Origin: Sphingomonas sp. JUb134
GTDB lineage: Bacteria; Pseudomonadota; Alphaproteobacteria; Sphingomonadales; Sphingomonadaceae
Reading direction: 5' to 3'
Assembly: GCF_004341505.2 (NCBI RefSeq)
Contig: NZ_SLYP02000001.1
Location: forward strand, 2,690,501-2,754,500
Length of the DNA stretch: 64,000 nucleotides
Made by a program: the position numbers and the translations under genes. The notes below the pieces were generated by a model. It was not told the DNA's origin and did not search any database. It saw only the letters and a list, made by a program, of their open reading frames with translations. Shown piece after piece: positions 28,150 to 42,833 of the stretch; position 1 is the first letter of the stretch; each line of letters starts with the position of its first letter.

Positions 28150-29562
28150 ATGGCCAATACCGCCAGCACGATCCTCAAGATGATCAAGGACCAGGAGATC
28201 GAGTGGATCGATCTTCGCTTCACCGACCCCAAGGGCAAGTGGCAGCACCTGTCGATGGTCGCCTCGATCCTGACCGAGGACGAGCTGACCGACGGCCTGA
28301 TGTTCGACGGCTCCTCGATCGAAGGCTGGAAGGCGATCAACGAGTCCGACATGGTGCTCAAGCCCGACCTGGACGCCGTCTATGTCGATCCGTTCTCGGC
28401 CACCCCGATGCTGATCCTGTTCTGCGACGTGGTCGAGCCGTCGACCGGCGAGCTCTATGCGCGTGACCCGCGCTCGACCGCCAAGCGCGCGGAGGCCTAC
28501 CTCAAGACCACCGGCATCGGCGACACCGTCTACGTCGGCCCCGAGGCCGAGTTCTTCATGTTCGACGACGTGCGGTTCGAGAACACCTACTCGAGCAGCT
28601 ACTACAAGCTGGACGACATCGAGCTGCCGACCAACAGCGGCCGCGAATATGAGTCGGGCAACATGGCCCACCGTCCGCGCGCCAAGGGCGGCTATTTTCC
28701 GGTCGCGCCGGTCGACAGCGCCGTCGACATCCGCGGCGAGATGGTCTCCACCATGCTCGAAATGGGCCTGCCGTGCGACAAGCACCACCATGAGGTGGCC
28801 GCCGCGCAGCACGAGCTGGGCCTGACCTACGGCACGCTGACCACCACCGCCGATCGCATGCAGATCTACAAGTATGTCGTGCACCAGGTGGCACATGCGT
28901 ACGGCAAGACCGCGACCTTCATGCCCAAGCCGATCAAGGAAGATAACGGCTCGGGCATGCACACCCACTTCTCGATCTGGAACGAGGGCAACCCCCTGTT
29001 CGCGGGCGAGGGCTATGCGGGTCTGTCGGACACCTGCCTCTACTTCATCGGCGGCATCATCAAGCATGCCAAGGCGCTGAACGCCTTCACCAACCCGTCG
29101 ACCAACAGCTACAAGCGGCTGGTGCCGGGCTATGAGGCGCCGGTGCTGCTCGCCTATTCGGCGCGCAACCGCTCGGCATCGTGCCGCATCCCGTACGGCA
29201 CCGGCCCCAAGTCCAAGCGCGTCGAGATCCGCTTCCCGGACGCGATGGCCAACCCCTATCTCGCCTATGCGGCGCTGATGATGGCCGGCCTCGACGGCAT
29301 CCAGAACAAGATCCATCCGGGCGAGGCGATGGACAAGAACCTGTACGACCTGCCGCCGGCAGAGCTCGCCCAGGTCCCGACCGTCTGCGGTTCGCTGCGC
29401 GAGGCGCTCGACAGCCTGGAAGCCGATCACGACTTCCTGCTGAAGGGCGACGTGTTCTCGGCCGACCAGATCGAGGCCTATGTCGAGGTCAAGCGTGGCG
29501 AGGTCGCCCGCTGGGAAATGACCCCGAGCCCGGTCGAATTCGACATGTACTACTCGGCCTGA
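28150..29562 (+). CDS. glnA: Glutamine synthetase type I
   Basis: Makes glutamine from glutamate, ammonia and ATP. 470 aa, as usual for GSI. Motifs: [31 protein letters not shown] (metal-binding Glu), [31 protein letters not shown] (KPxxxxNGSGMHxH) and the ATP-binding NRSASCRIP. The adenylylation Tyr is Y399 in NLYDLPPAE, so the enzyme is of the adenylylated class. A Rho-independent terminator follows. Confidence 0.97.
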   Translation: MANTASTILKMIKDQEIEWIDLRFTDPKGKWQHLSMVASILTEDELTDGLMFDGSSIEGWKAINESDMVLKPDLDAVYVDPFSATPMLILFCDVVEPSTGELYARDPRSTAKRAEAYLKTTGIGDTVYVGPEAEFFMFDDVRFENTYSSSYYKLDDIELPTNSGREYESGNMAHRPRAKGGYFPVAPVDSAVDIRGEMVSTMLEMGLPCDKHHHEVAAAQHELGLTYGTLTTTADRMQIYKYVVHQVAHAYGKTATFMPKPIKEDNGSGMHTHFSIWNEGNPLFAGEGYAGLSDTCLYFIGGIIKHAKALNAFTNPSTNSYKRLVPGYEAPVLLAYSARNRSASCRIPYGTGPKSKRVEIRFPDAMANPYLAYAALMMAGLDGIQNKIHPGEAMDKNLYDLPPAELAQVPTVCGSLREALDSLEADHDFLLKGDVFSADQIEAYVEVKRGEVARWEMTPSPVEFDMYYSA

Positions 29563-29587
29563 TCGTCCTCACGATCGCCAAGCAGGA

Positions 29588-29619
29588 GGGGCGTCCGGAG
29601 CGATCCGGGCGCCCCTTTT
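29588..29619 (+). terminator. Rho-independent terminator after glnA
   Basis: GGGGCGTCCGGA-GCGA-TCCGGGCGCCCC forms a GC-rich stem with one mismatch and is followed by TTTT at 29616-29619. It lies 26 nt after the glnA stop. Confidence 0.85.
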
Positions 29620-29680
29620 GCGTGCCGGCGGCGGCGCGCCGCGGCTTGCCCCTGGGCCATCACGGGGCCAGGAAGACGGC

Positions 29681-31096
29681 ATGCCAAGCACTCCCCACTT
29701 CATCGACGGCCATTGGGTCGAAAGCCGCGGCGGACGGCCTGCCCAGGTACGCGATCCCGCGACGGGCGAGGTCTGCGTCCAGCTGACGCTTGGCAGTGCC
29801 GCCGACGTCGACCGTGCGGTGGCGGCCGCGCGGCGGGCGTTCGACGGCTTTTCGCGCACCAGCGTCGCCGAACGCGCGGCGCTGCTGGAGGCGATCGTCG
29901 CCGCCTACGAGGCGCGGCTGGACGCCTTTGCCACCGCCATGACGCGCGAGGTCGGTTGTCCCGCGAGCATGGCGCGCGATGCGCAGGCCATGTCCGGCGT
30001 CGACCACCTGCGGGCGACGCTGCGCGCCCTGGGCGAAGTGCAATGGGAGGAGCGCCGCGGTCGCCACGCGATCCTGCGCGAGCCGATCGGGGTGGCGGCG
30101 CTGATCACCCCCTGGAACTGGCCGATGAACCAGATCGTGGCCAAGGTCGCGCCCGCGCTCGCCGCCGGCTGCACCATGGTGCTCAAGCCCTCGGAAGAAG
30201 CGCCGAGCTGCGCCGCGCTGTTCGCCGAGGTGATGGCCGAGGCGGGGGTACCCGCAGGCGTGTTCAACCTGGTCCAGGGAGACGGCGTGACCGGCCAGGC
30301 GCTCGCCGCGCACCGGCATGTCGACGTGGTGAGCTTCACCGGCTCCACCCGCGCGGGCATCGCCGTGGCGCAGGCGGCGGCGCCCACCGTCAACCGGGTC
30401 CACCAGGAACTCGGCGGCAAGGCACCGGCGCTGGTCCTGCCGAGCGCCGACCTGGAGGCCGCGGTGCGCGCGACCGTTGGCAGCGTCACCTTCAATTCCG
30501 GCCAGAGCTGCCTCGCCCCCACCCGGCTGCTGGTCCCGGCCGCGCAACAAGAAGCGGCGATCGCGCTCGCGCGGGAGGCGATGGCGGCGGTTCGCGTCGG
30601 CGATCCGCGCGACGCGGGCGATCACATCGGCCCGCTGGTGAACCTGGCCCAGTGGCAGCGTGTCCAGCAGCTGATCGCAAGCGCCCTGGCAGAGGGCGCG
30701 ACGCTGGAGGTGGGCGGCCTCGGACACCCGGAAGGCTTCGAGCGCGGCTTCTACGTGCGCCCGACGCTTTTCTCTGGCGTCACCCCGGACATGACCATCG
30801 CGCGTGAGGAGATCTTCGGACCCGTCGTGACGGTGATCGCCTATGCGGACGAGGAAGACGCCGTCCGCATCGCCAACGACACCGACTATGGCCTCTCCGC
30901 AGTCGTGTTCGGCGCGCCCGAGGATACCCGGCGACTGGTCCCCAGGCTACGCGCGGGTATGGTCTATGTGAACGGCGGTGTGCCGGACGCCGACATGCCG
31001 TTCGGCGGCTACAAGCGCTCCGGCAACGGCCGCGAATATGGCGCGCACGGCATTGCCGAATATCTGGAGGTGAAGTCCGTGCTGGGCGGCGGCTGA
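29681..31096 (+). CDS. NAD(P)-dependent aldehyde dehydrogenase
   Basis: A 471-aa ALDH-superfamily enzyme oxidising an aldehyde to its acid. Motifs: TPWNWPMNQIVAKVAPALAAG, KPSEEAP, SFTGSTRAGIAVAQ (cofactor loop), the general-base Glu in ELGGKAP, the catalytic Cys in FNSGQSCLAPTRL, and EEIFGPVVTVI. ATG 29681 with AGGAAG upstream. Monocistronic after the glnA terminator. The substrate cannot be read from sequence. Confidence 0.92.
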   Translation: MPSTPHFIDGHWVESRGGRPAQVRDPATGEVCVQLTLGSAADVDRAVAAARRAFDGFSRTSVAERAALLEAIVAAYEARLDAFATAMTREVGCPASMARDAQAMSGVDHLRATLRALGEVQWEERRGRHAILREPIGVAALITPWNWPMNQIVAKVAPALAAGCTMVLKPSEEAPSCAALFAEVMAEAGVPAGVFNLVQGDGVTGQALAAHRHVDVVSFTGSTRAGIAVAQAAAPTVNRVHQELGGKAPALVLPSADLEAAVRATVGSVTFNSGQSCLAPTRLLVPAAQQEAAIALAREAMAAVRVGDPRDAGDHIGPLVNLAQWQRVQQLIASALAEGATLEVGGLGHPEGFERGFYVRPTLFSGVTPDMTIAREEIFGPVVTVIAYADEEDAVRIANDTDYGLSAVVFGAPEDTRRLVPRLRAGMVYVNGGVPDADMPFGGYKRSGNGREYGAHGIAEYLEVKSVLGGG

Positions 31097-31112
31097 GCCG
31101 GCGCCGCCCCCT

Positions 31113-32477
31113 CTACTCCACCAGCGGCAGGGTGAGGACGAAGCGCGCGCCTTCCCCAAGCGCACTGTCGACGACGATGTCGCCGCCCATGGCGCGGGCG
31201 AGCCGCCGGGCGATGTAGAGGCCAAGGCCGCTTCCCCCCTGCTCGCTCGGGTCGACCCGCTCGAACTTCTCGAAGATGCGGGCCTGGTCCTCGGGCGCGA
31301 TGCCCTTGCCCTGGTCGGCCACGATGACGCAGGCGATCTGCCCTTCGCGCTCCAGCCGCACCCACACGGTGGCCCCCGGCGGGGAGTAGCGCACCGCATT
31401 GCCGATCAGGTTGACCAGGATCTGGAGCGCGCGACGAAATTCGCCGCGTGCCGCCAGCGTCTCGTGCGCGCCCGGCCGGTCGATCGTCACCCCGGCCCGC
31501 TCCGCCCGCACCGCCAGCAGCCCGGCCGCGCGGCGGGTCACGTCGGCCAGGTCCAGCGACTCGACGGCAATCGCGAAGTCCGGGTCCTCGACCGCCTGCA
31601 CGTCCTCCAGGTCGTTGACGAGGCCCATCAGGTGGCGGCCGGCACTCGCGATGTCGCCGGCATAATCGGCATAGTCCTGAAGCAGCGCCCCGTCCGCCTG
31701 CGCGCTGATGCTGTCGGCATGCGCCACGATCCGGTCGAGCGGCTGGCGCAGCGCCGCGCGCAGCCGCTTGCCGAAGTTCTGCGGCAGGCCCTGCGGTTCC
31801 GGCTGCGTCTCGGGCACGTCCGGCTCGACGGCATGGGCGGCGCCGATGAAGCCTGCGAAGCGGCCGCCGGCGTCTGTGCGCGGCACGCCGGACAGCAGCA
31901 CCGTGCGCCCGGTATCGCGCAGCGTCGCATATTGCCCCTCGAACGGCTGCTGCGACGCCATCGCGCCCAGCATCGGAAAGCCTCCCTCGCCGTCGTCGGT
32001 CAGCTGGAACAGCCAGGTGAGCGGGCGGCCGAGCACGTCCGTCGCATCGAAGCCGAAGCGGCTACCGGCGGCGGGCGAGACATAGGTCAGGTGGAGCCCG
32101 CTATCGGCCTCCCACCGCCAGTCGGCGTCGAGCGCCAGCAACTCGGCGGCGTCGGCATCGTCGTGCGTCCCCTCGCCGTCGCCCGGAAGCCCCCAGGCGC
32201 CGACCGTCAGCCGCAGGCCGTCGCCCTCCGGCTCCACCTGCACCCACAACTCGATGTCGTCCTCGCCATCGGCGACCAGGATCTTGCGCGCGACGTCGAT
32301 GCCCAGGCGGCGGCTGATGCGCACCAGCTCCGCCATGGCGGGTACCGCGATCGGCTGGCCGGGTTCGCCGCCGGCACGGGCGTTCAGTCCCGCCAGCCGC
32401 GGTTCGGCATGGCGCAGCCGCCCGTCGGCATCGAGCATCGCGGATGCCGGCTGGTGATAGCGATCGAAGCCGCTCAT
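31113..32477 (-). CDS. PAS-containing sensor kinase-like protein lacking the phosphoacceptor His
   Basis: A 454-aa cytoplasmic protein. A PAS-like region (about 115-215: LDADWRWEADSGLHLTYVSP) precedes a kinase core. Where HisKA has SHELRTPL it reads RAALRQPL (residues 240-247), with Ala241 at the His position. The ATPase domain keeps N356/N360 (NLIGNAVRYSPPG), DQGKG (388-392) and GSGLGL (415-420). It overlaps the preceding DUF2336 gene by 4 bp. Either a pseudokinase/adaptor or a kinase using another residue. Confidence 0.82.
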   Translation of the reverse strand: MSGFDRYHQPASAMLDADGRLRHAEPRLAGLNARAGGEPGQPIAVPAMAELVRISRRLGIDVARKILVADGEDDIELWVQVEPEGDGLRLTVGAWGLPGDGEGTHDDADAAELLALDADWRWEADSGLHLTYVSPAAGSRFGFDATDVLGRPLTWLFQLTDDGEGGFPMLGAMASQQPFEGQYATLRDTGRTVLLSGVPRTDAGGRFAGFIGAAHAVEPDVPETQPEPQGLPQNFGKRLRAALRQPLDRIVAHADSISAQADGALLQDYADYAGDIASAGRHLMGLVNDLEDVQAVEDPDFAIAVESLDLADVTRRAAGLLAVRAERAGVTIDRPGAHETLAARGEFRRALQILVNLIGNAVRYSPPGATVWVRLEREGQIACVIVADQGKGIAPEDQARIFEKFERVDPSEQGGSGLGLYIARRLARAMGGDIVVDSALGEGARFVLTLPLVE

Positions 32478-33517
32478 GCGCCCGCTCCGTCGCCCAGCGC
32501 GAGCAGTGCCGTGCGATAGCCGGCAGGAAGCGCCATCGCCGCCACCGCTCGCCATGCCGCCTGCAGCGGCACCGCGGCGACCTCGTCGATCAGGTCGGCG
32601 AACGTGTCCAGGTCCCGCGCCGGATCCGCCTCGCACAGCGCAAAGCCGATGCGCGCCAGCGTCTCCCGCGGCAGGTCGAGCGCGCGCAGCAGCATGCAGA
32701 GCGGTGCCGGATCGCGCTCCAACACCAGATCCCGCACCGCCCGGGTGCCAAGACCGCCCGCGTCCGCGATCAGCGCCACGACCAGTTCGAGCCGACGATC
32801 GGCAAGCGCCTGTTCGATCAGCTCCGGCAGCGTCGCCACATCCCGGCGCAGCGCGCGTGCGAGCCGGGCCGCGGCCGGCGCCTCATTGTCCTGGCCGCGG
32901 AGTTGCTCCACCGCCGAGATCAGCGCGCGGTCGAGCAGCGCGATCTCCTCCGGATCGGTCGCATTCTGGCGCAGCGCCGCCGCGATCGGCCAGCACAGCT
33001 GCTGGAGCGTCGCATACTCGGCAACGCTGCCGTGGAGCAGCAGCAGCTTGGCCGCCTCGGCAACCAGGCCGTCGTCCGAATTGGCGAGCCGTGCGAGCAG
33101 ACTCGGCTGGTCGGGGTTGAAGGGGGCGCGCACCGGAAGCGCGGCCGCAAGCAGCGCCAGCCGCGTCTCGGCCAGCAGTTCGGCAAGCAGCGTCGCGTCC
33201 CACAGCGTCGGCACCGCAGCCAGCCGGTTCCAGACCTGTTCGGCCTCCTGTCGGATGCGTGCCGCGAGTGCCGGCTCGACCGCGGCGTCCAGCCGCGCGG
33301 CCGCCTCTTCGGCCAGCCGATCGGCGGAGGTGCGGACCAGCCGCTCCAGCCGCTCCGACAGCGCGGCGCGGGTGCGATCGTCGAGAGGGTCGGTCGGCGG
33401 CGCGAACAACGCGGCCACCGGCGGCGCGGCCCGCACCTGCGCACGCATGCCGCGCGCTGCCGCATGGGAGAGCAGCGCTGCGGGATCGGGATCAATCTGG
33501 GTCGAACGGGCGGCCAT
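32474..33517 (-). CDS. DUF2336 domain protein
   Basis: A 347-aa all-helical Ala/Leu-rich protein matching DUF2336 proteins of Caulobacterales and Sphingomonadales. Repeating helical pairs such as LFAPPTDPLDDRTRAALSER and LLARLANSDDGLVAEAAKLL suggest an alpha-solenoid. No catalytic motif. Its stop overlaps the ATG of the sensor-kinase-like gene, implying a shared pathway. Function unknown. Confidence 0.8.
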   Translation of the reverse strand: MAARSTQIDPDPAALLSHAAARGMRAQVRAAPPVAALFAPPTDPLDDRTRAALSERLERLVRTSADRLAEEAAARLDAAVEPALAARIRQEAEQVWNRLAAVPTLWDATLLAELLAETRLALLAAALPVRAPFNPDQPSLLARLANSDDGLVAEAAKLLLLHGSVAEYATLQQLCWPIAAALRQNATDPEEIALLDRALISAVEQLRGQDNEAPAAARLARALRRDVATLPELIEQALADRRLELVVALIADAGGLGTRAVRDLVLERDPAPLCMLLRALDLPRETLARIGFALCEADPARDLDTFADLIDEVAAVPLQAAWRAVAAMALPAGYRTALLALGDGAGA

Positions 33518-33552
33518 GCACCCTCGCCTAACGTGCGGTCGTTAAGACCGGC

Positions 33553-34734
33553 CTAAGCCTTATGACGGCTGGCTTCAACCGCCGCGGCAAGGCTGACGAC
33601 CGCGTGCAGCGTCGCCAGGGCCAGGCCCAGCGTCGCCAGGCCCAGCAGCGCGAACGGCGTCAGCAGCAGCACCTGCGAGGCGGCGCTCGCATACCAGGGG
33701 CGCGGGCGCACCGGCACGCGATCGGCCACGGTGTTGCTCGCCACGCCCCACAGCGCCAGCACGAACGGCGTCGCATGCCCCGCGGCGAGCGAGGCGATGA
33801 TGCCGAGCAGCAGCGCCGACAGCACCGCCAGAAGCAGGATGCCCTGTTCCTGCTGGCTCGCGCGGACATTGTCCCCCCGCAACCAGCTGAGCAGCGACCC
33901 GGCCGAAAGCAGGATCACCGACAGGAGCGCGAGCAGCATGCCGGGCGCCGGATGCCCCAGCCCCAGCGTCAACAGCGCGAGCAGCCCCGCGCCGCCGCCT
34001 GCGACCGCGGTTGCCCAGGCGGGCACCTCGCGCCGGACGAGCTGGGGCAAAAGGAAGCGCGTGATCGGGGTGAAGAACCAGCGGTCCGCCCAGCCGGTGC
34101 GCTGGTTCGCAAGCGCGCCGAGCACGTCATTGCTGCGCCCGGCCAGCACCTGCGCATCGCGCTCCACGCCATGGCCCGATCGGCGAGCGGAGGCAGGCAG
34201 CGCCACGTGGCGGGCACCCGCCTCCACCGCGATCCGCAACACGGTGGACTGGAAATCATATTCGCGGGGCAGCGCCGCCACTTCGGCGAGCCGCTGCGCC
34301 GAAAGCGTCGCAACGCCCGCCCAGCACTGGCCCCGGTCGAGCCGCTCGACCGCGCCGCTCGCCTCCGCCTCCGGCGTCACCAGGATCGCGTCCGGCGCCT
34401 CGCCGGCCATCGCGTGCAGCATCGTGTCGGTGGTCACCAGCCCGTCCGCGATCACGACGACGGTCGCCAGAGGATGGATCTTGGCAGACGCTTCCTCGGC
34501 GGAGCGGACGATGTCCACCGTCACCTCGCGCTTGGCGATACGGCTGACGGCGCCCAGCAGCGCCGGCGTCACCCGTCCCACCGCCACCACCATCTGCCCC
34601 ACGCCGGCTGCGGCGAGCAGCCGCGCCTGATATTCGATCAGCGTCATGCCCCCGAAGGGCAGCGTCGCGGCGAGCGTGCCGGCGCGCCCCTCGGCGTCCT
34701 CGGTCGCGAAAATAAGCCCTGCAAGCATGGGCAT
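33553..34734 (-). CDS. Membrane protein with N-terminal nucleotidyltransferase-like domain
   Basis: A 393-aa protein. The first ~190 residues look like a GT-A/NTP-transferase Rossmann fold ([20 protein letters not shown]; a [12 protein letters not shown] region where the metal Asp would be). The C-terminal half holds about five transmembrane helices ([40 protein letters not shown]), resembling a fusion to a membrane transferase, but the CDP-alcohol phosphatidyltransferase signature is not seen. ATG 34734 or 34728. Divergent from tyrS. Confidence 0.65.
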   Translation of the reverse strand: MPMLAGLIFATEDAEGRAGTLAATLPFGGMTLIEYQARLLAAAGVGQMVVAVGRVTPALLGAVSRIAKREVTVDIVRSAEEASAKIHPLATVVVIADGLVTTDTMLHAMAGEAPDAILVTPEAEASGAVERLDRGQCWAGVATLSAQRLAEVAALPREYDFQSTVLRIAVEAGARHVALPASARRSGHGVERDAQVLAGRSNDVLGALANQRTGWADRWFFTPITRFLLPQLVRREVPAWATAVAGGGAGLLALLTLGLGHPAPGMLLALLSVILLSAGSLLSWLRGDNVRASQQEQGILLLAVLSALLLGIIASLAAGHATPFVLALWGVASNTVADRVPVRPRPWYASAASQVLLLTPFALLGLATLGLALATLHAVVSLAAAVEASRHKA

Positions 34735-34863
34735 CGGGTTAGGCGGGCGCAGCGGCGCTGCCAAGAGGCGCAGGGCGGGCAAATGCGCCGGAAATCGCAT
34801 CTTCTCGACTTCGCGGGCGCCGAGCGGCTAGGGAGGCCGCGCAAACAGCAGAATGATCGAGCG

Positions 34864-36093
34864 ATGACCCAGTACAACTCCGACCTCCTCCGCCTGCTCG
34901 ACGGGCGCGGCTACATCCACCAGGTGACCGACGCGGCGGCGCTCGACGCGCTTGCGGCCAGCCAAGTGGTGCCGGGGTATATCGGCTTCGATCCGACGGC
35001 GTCGTCGCTCCACGTCGGCCATCTCGTGTCGATCATGATGCTGCGCCAGCTCCAGCGCGCCGGCCACAAGCCGATCGTCTTGATGGGCGGCGGCACCGGC
35101 AAGATCGGCGACCCGAGCTTCAAGGACGAAGCGCGTAAGCTGATGACGGAGGAGACGATCCAGGCGAACGTCGCCTCGATCAAGCGCGTGTTCGAGCGCT
35201 TCCTGACGTTCGGCGACGGGCCGAGCGACGCGATCATGCTCGACAATGCCGAGTGGCTCGACAAGCTCGAGTACATCCCTTTCCTGCGCGACATCGGCCA
35301 GCATTTCTCGGTCAACCGGATGCTGAGCTTCGATTCGGTGAAGCTGCGCCTGGATCGCGAGCAGTCGCTGAGCTTCCTCGAATTCAACTACATGATCCTC
35401 CAGGCCTACGACTTCCTGGAGCTGTCGCGCCGCGCGGGCTGCCGCCTGCAGATGGGCGGATCGGACCAGTGGGGCAACATCGTCAACGGCGTCGACCTCT
35501 CACGCCGGGTTGATGGCACGCCGGTGTTCGGCCTCACCACGCCGCTTCTCACCAACGCGGATGGCACGAAGATGGGCAAGTCCGTGGGCGGCGCGGTGTG
35601 GCTGAACGAGGACCTGCTGTCGCACTTCGACTATTGGCAGTTCTGGCGGAACACCGACGACCGCGACGTCGGCACCCGCCTGCGCCTCTTCACCGACCTG
35701 CCGCTGGACGAGATCGCCCGGCTGGAGGCGTTGCAGGGCGCCGAGATCAACGAGGCGAAGAAGATCCTGGCCGACGCCGCGACCGCGCTCTGCCGCGGTG
35801 AGGAGGCGGCAGTCCAGGCGGCCGAAACCGCGCGCCGGACCTTTGAAGAGGGTGCCGCAGGCGACGCGCTGCCCACGCACCAGCTGGCGGAGGGAAGCAT
35901 CACCGCGGTCGACGCACTGGTGGCGCTGGGTCTCGCCGCGTCCAAGGGCGAGGCACGCCGGCTGATCAAGGGCGGCGGCGCCCGTGTCGATGGCGAGAAG
36001 ATCACCGACGAAGCCATGCAGATCGCGGTATCTGCGCCGGTGCGCCTGTCCTCGGGCAAGAAGCACCACGGCATCCTGCTGCCGGCCGCCTGA
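34864..36093 (+). CDS. tyrS: Tyrosyl-tRNA synthetase
   Basis: Charges tRNA-Tyr. 409 aa. Class I signatures: HIGH box as HVGH ([16 protein letters not shown]), [13 protein letters not shown], the GGSDQWGNI Tyr-binding region and KMSKS as KMGKS ([13 protein letters not shown]). The C-terminal ~65 residues are an S4 RNA-binding domain ([20 protein letters not shown]). The frame is open far upstream, but ATG 34864 is the family start. Confidence 0.97.
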   Translation: MTQYNSDLLRLLDGRGYIHQVTDAAALDALAASQVVPGYIGFDPTASSLHVGHLVSIMMLRQLQRAGHKPIVLMGGGTGKIGDPSFKDEARKLMTEETIQANVASIKRVFERFLTFGDGPSDAIMLDNAEWLDKLEYIPFLRDIGQHFSVNRMLSFDSVKLRLDREQSLSFLEFNYMILQAYDFLELSRRAGCRLQMGGSDQWGNIVNGVDLSRRVDGTPVFGLTTPLLTNADGTKMGKSVGGAVWLNEDLLSHFDYWQFWRNTDDRDVGTRLRLFTDLPLDEIARLEALQGAEINEAKKILADAATALCRGEEAAVQAAETARRTFEEGAAGDALPTHQLAEGSITAVDALVALGLAASKGEARRLIKGGGARVDGEKITDEAMQIAVSAPVRLSSGKKHHGILLPAA

Positions 36094-36177
36094 AGAAGCG
36101 GGCGCCAGCAGTCGAAAGCTGCTGGCGTAGCCCCGCTGTGCGACCTTGGCGGGATGCGGGACCTTCCACCGCCCCCA

Positions 36178-36384
36178 CCGTATCCCTGCGCAGGCAGGGA
36201 TACGGGCCCAGCAGAGCAACGACCGGTTGCGCCCGTGACCCTGGGCTCCTGCCTTCGCAGGAGCACGAAGGCCGCATCCTCCCTTCTTCGTACCCCGGCG
36301 AAGGCCGGGGCCCAGGTGGGGGCGGCTGCGAGGGTGCGGGCCTTCACTACGGCCTTCCCAACTGGACCCCGGCCTCCGCCGGGG
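36178..36384. repeat. Cluster of four REP-like short hairpins
   Basis: Four GC-rich palindromes with 4-nt loops: 36178-36205 (12-bp stem, CCGTATCCCTGC), 36245-36264 (GCTCCTGC), 36293-36310 and 36367-36384 (both CCCCGGC/GCCGGGG). The same hairpin types recur at 54.4-54.6 kb. They occupy the intergenic space between tyrS and the PilZ gene and look like extragenic palindromic repeats. Confidence 0.75.
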
Positions 36385-36829
36385 TACTGAGAGAAACCTG
36401 CACCTCCCCGAGACGGTGCCAAGTACCGCCCGAGCATCCGTCCTTCCCCATCCCCGCCAATGCTGATATCCATTCGCCGCAAGGGGGCGCCATGGACGAG
36501 AAGTTCAGGCAGACGGCGGCGGGGGCGGTCGAACCGTCGCACGTGCGCGACGAAGTGCAGTTCGAGGCGCGGGGCTTCGGTCCTGCGGCCGAGGCGCTGC
36601 AACTGCGCGTCCTCAACATCTCCTCGCACGGCCTTTCTGCGACCACCGACCTGGCGTTCCAGCCCGGCGACCGGCTGCGGCTGATCCTGCCGGTGGTGGG
36701 CGTGATGGGTGCGGACGTGCGTTGGGCCAAGGGCAAGCGCTTCGGCTGCGTGTTCGACATGCCGATCGATCGCGCGAGCTACTACGAACTGCTCGCCGCG
36801 GTGCTGGAGCCGCTGCCGCCCTTCGACCC

Positions 36830-38890
<2,061 letters not shown>

Positions 38891-38996
38891 GACTATCTGC
38901 TGCCCCTACCGCGTTTCGGCCCGTGTCGGGAAGCGGCGTCGCACTGACTCGCCGACGGCCGTTCGCGCCCGCCGGCTCCTTGCCGTTGGAGATCCC

Positions 38997-39263
38997 ATGG
39001 ACCGCGAAACCCGTCTCAAGCGCCTGCGCTTCCGCGCCTGGCACCGCGGCACCAAGGAAGCCGACCTGATGATCGGCGGCTTCTTCGACGCGCACGGGCA
39101 AGGCTGGAACGACGAAGAGATCGCGTGGTTCGAAACCTTCCTGGAGGAGCAGGACGTCGACATCATGGCCTGGGCGATGGGAACCCAGCCGGTGCCGCCG
39201 CAGTTCGAGGGCACCGTGATGGCGGCGCTCAAGACCCTGAACTACGTGCCGATCGCGCGCTGA
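38997..39263 (+). CDS. sdhE: FAD assembly factor SdhE
   Basis: An 88-aa Sdh5/YgfY-family protein needed for covalent flavinylation of succinate dehydrogenase. The RGTKEADLMIGGF segment contains the RGxxE motif; WFETFLEEQDVDIMAW follows. ATG 38997 fits family length; an upstream frame extension is unlikely. Between recG (divergent) and mfd (same strand, 30 nt downstream), a common alphaproteobacterial arrangement. Confidence 0.95.
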   Translation: MDRETRLKRLRFRAWHRGTKEADLMIGGFFDAHGQGWNDEEIAWFETFLEEQDVDIMAWAMGTQPVPPQFEGTVMAALKTLNYVPIAR

Positions 39264-39293
39264 TCCCTTTCTGAACGGACCGCCCCGCCGCCT

Positions 39294-42752
<3,459 letters not shown>

Positions 42753-42833
42753 AGGTGCCGCCGCTGCAAATCGCTTGCGCACCGATTTGACTGGCTCCTA
42801 TCCTCGCCAGACGAGACATTCTCGGGGGGGATA

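Noticed and set aside
33562-34863. Long in-frame upstream extension of tyrS (~430 codons)
   Set aside because: It lies antisense to the membrane-protein gene, with low-complexity Arg/Gln-rich translation; the family start is ATG 34864.
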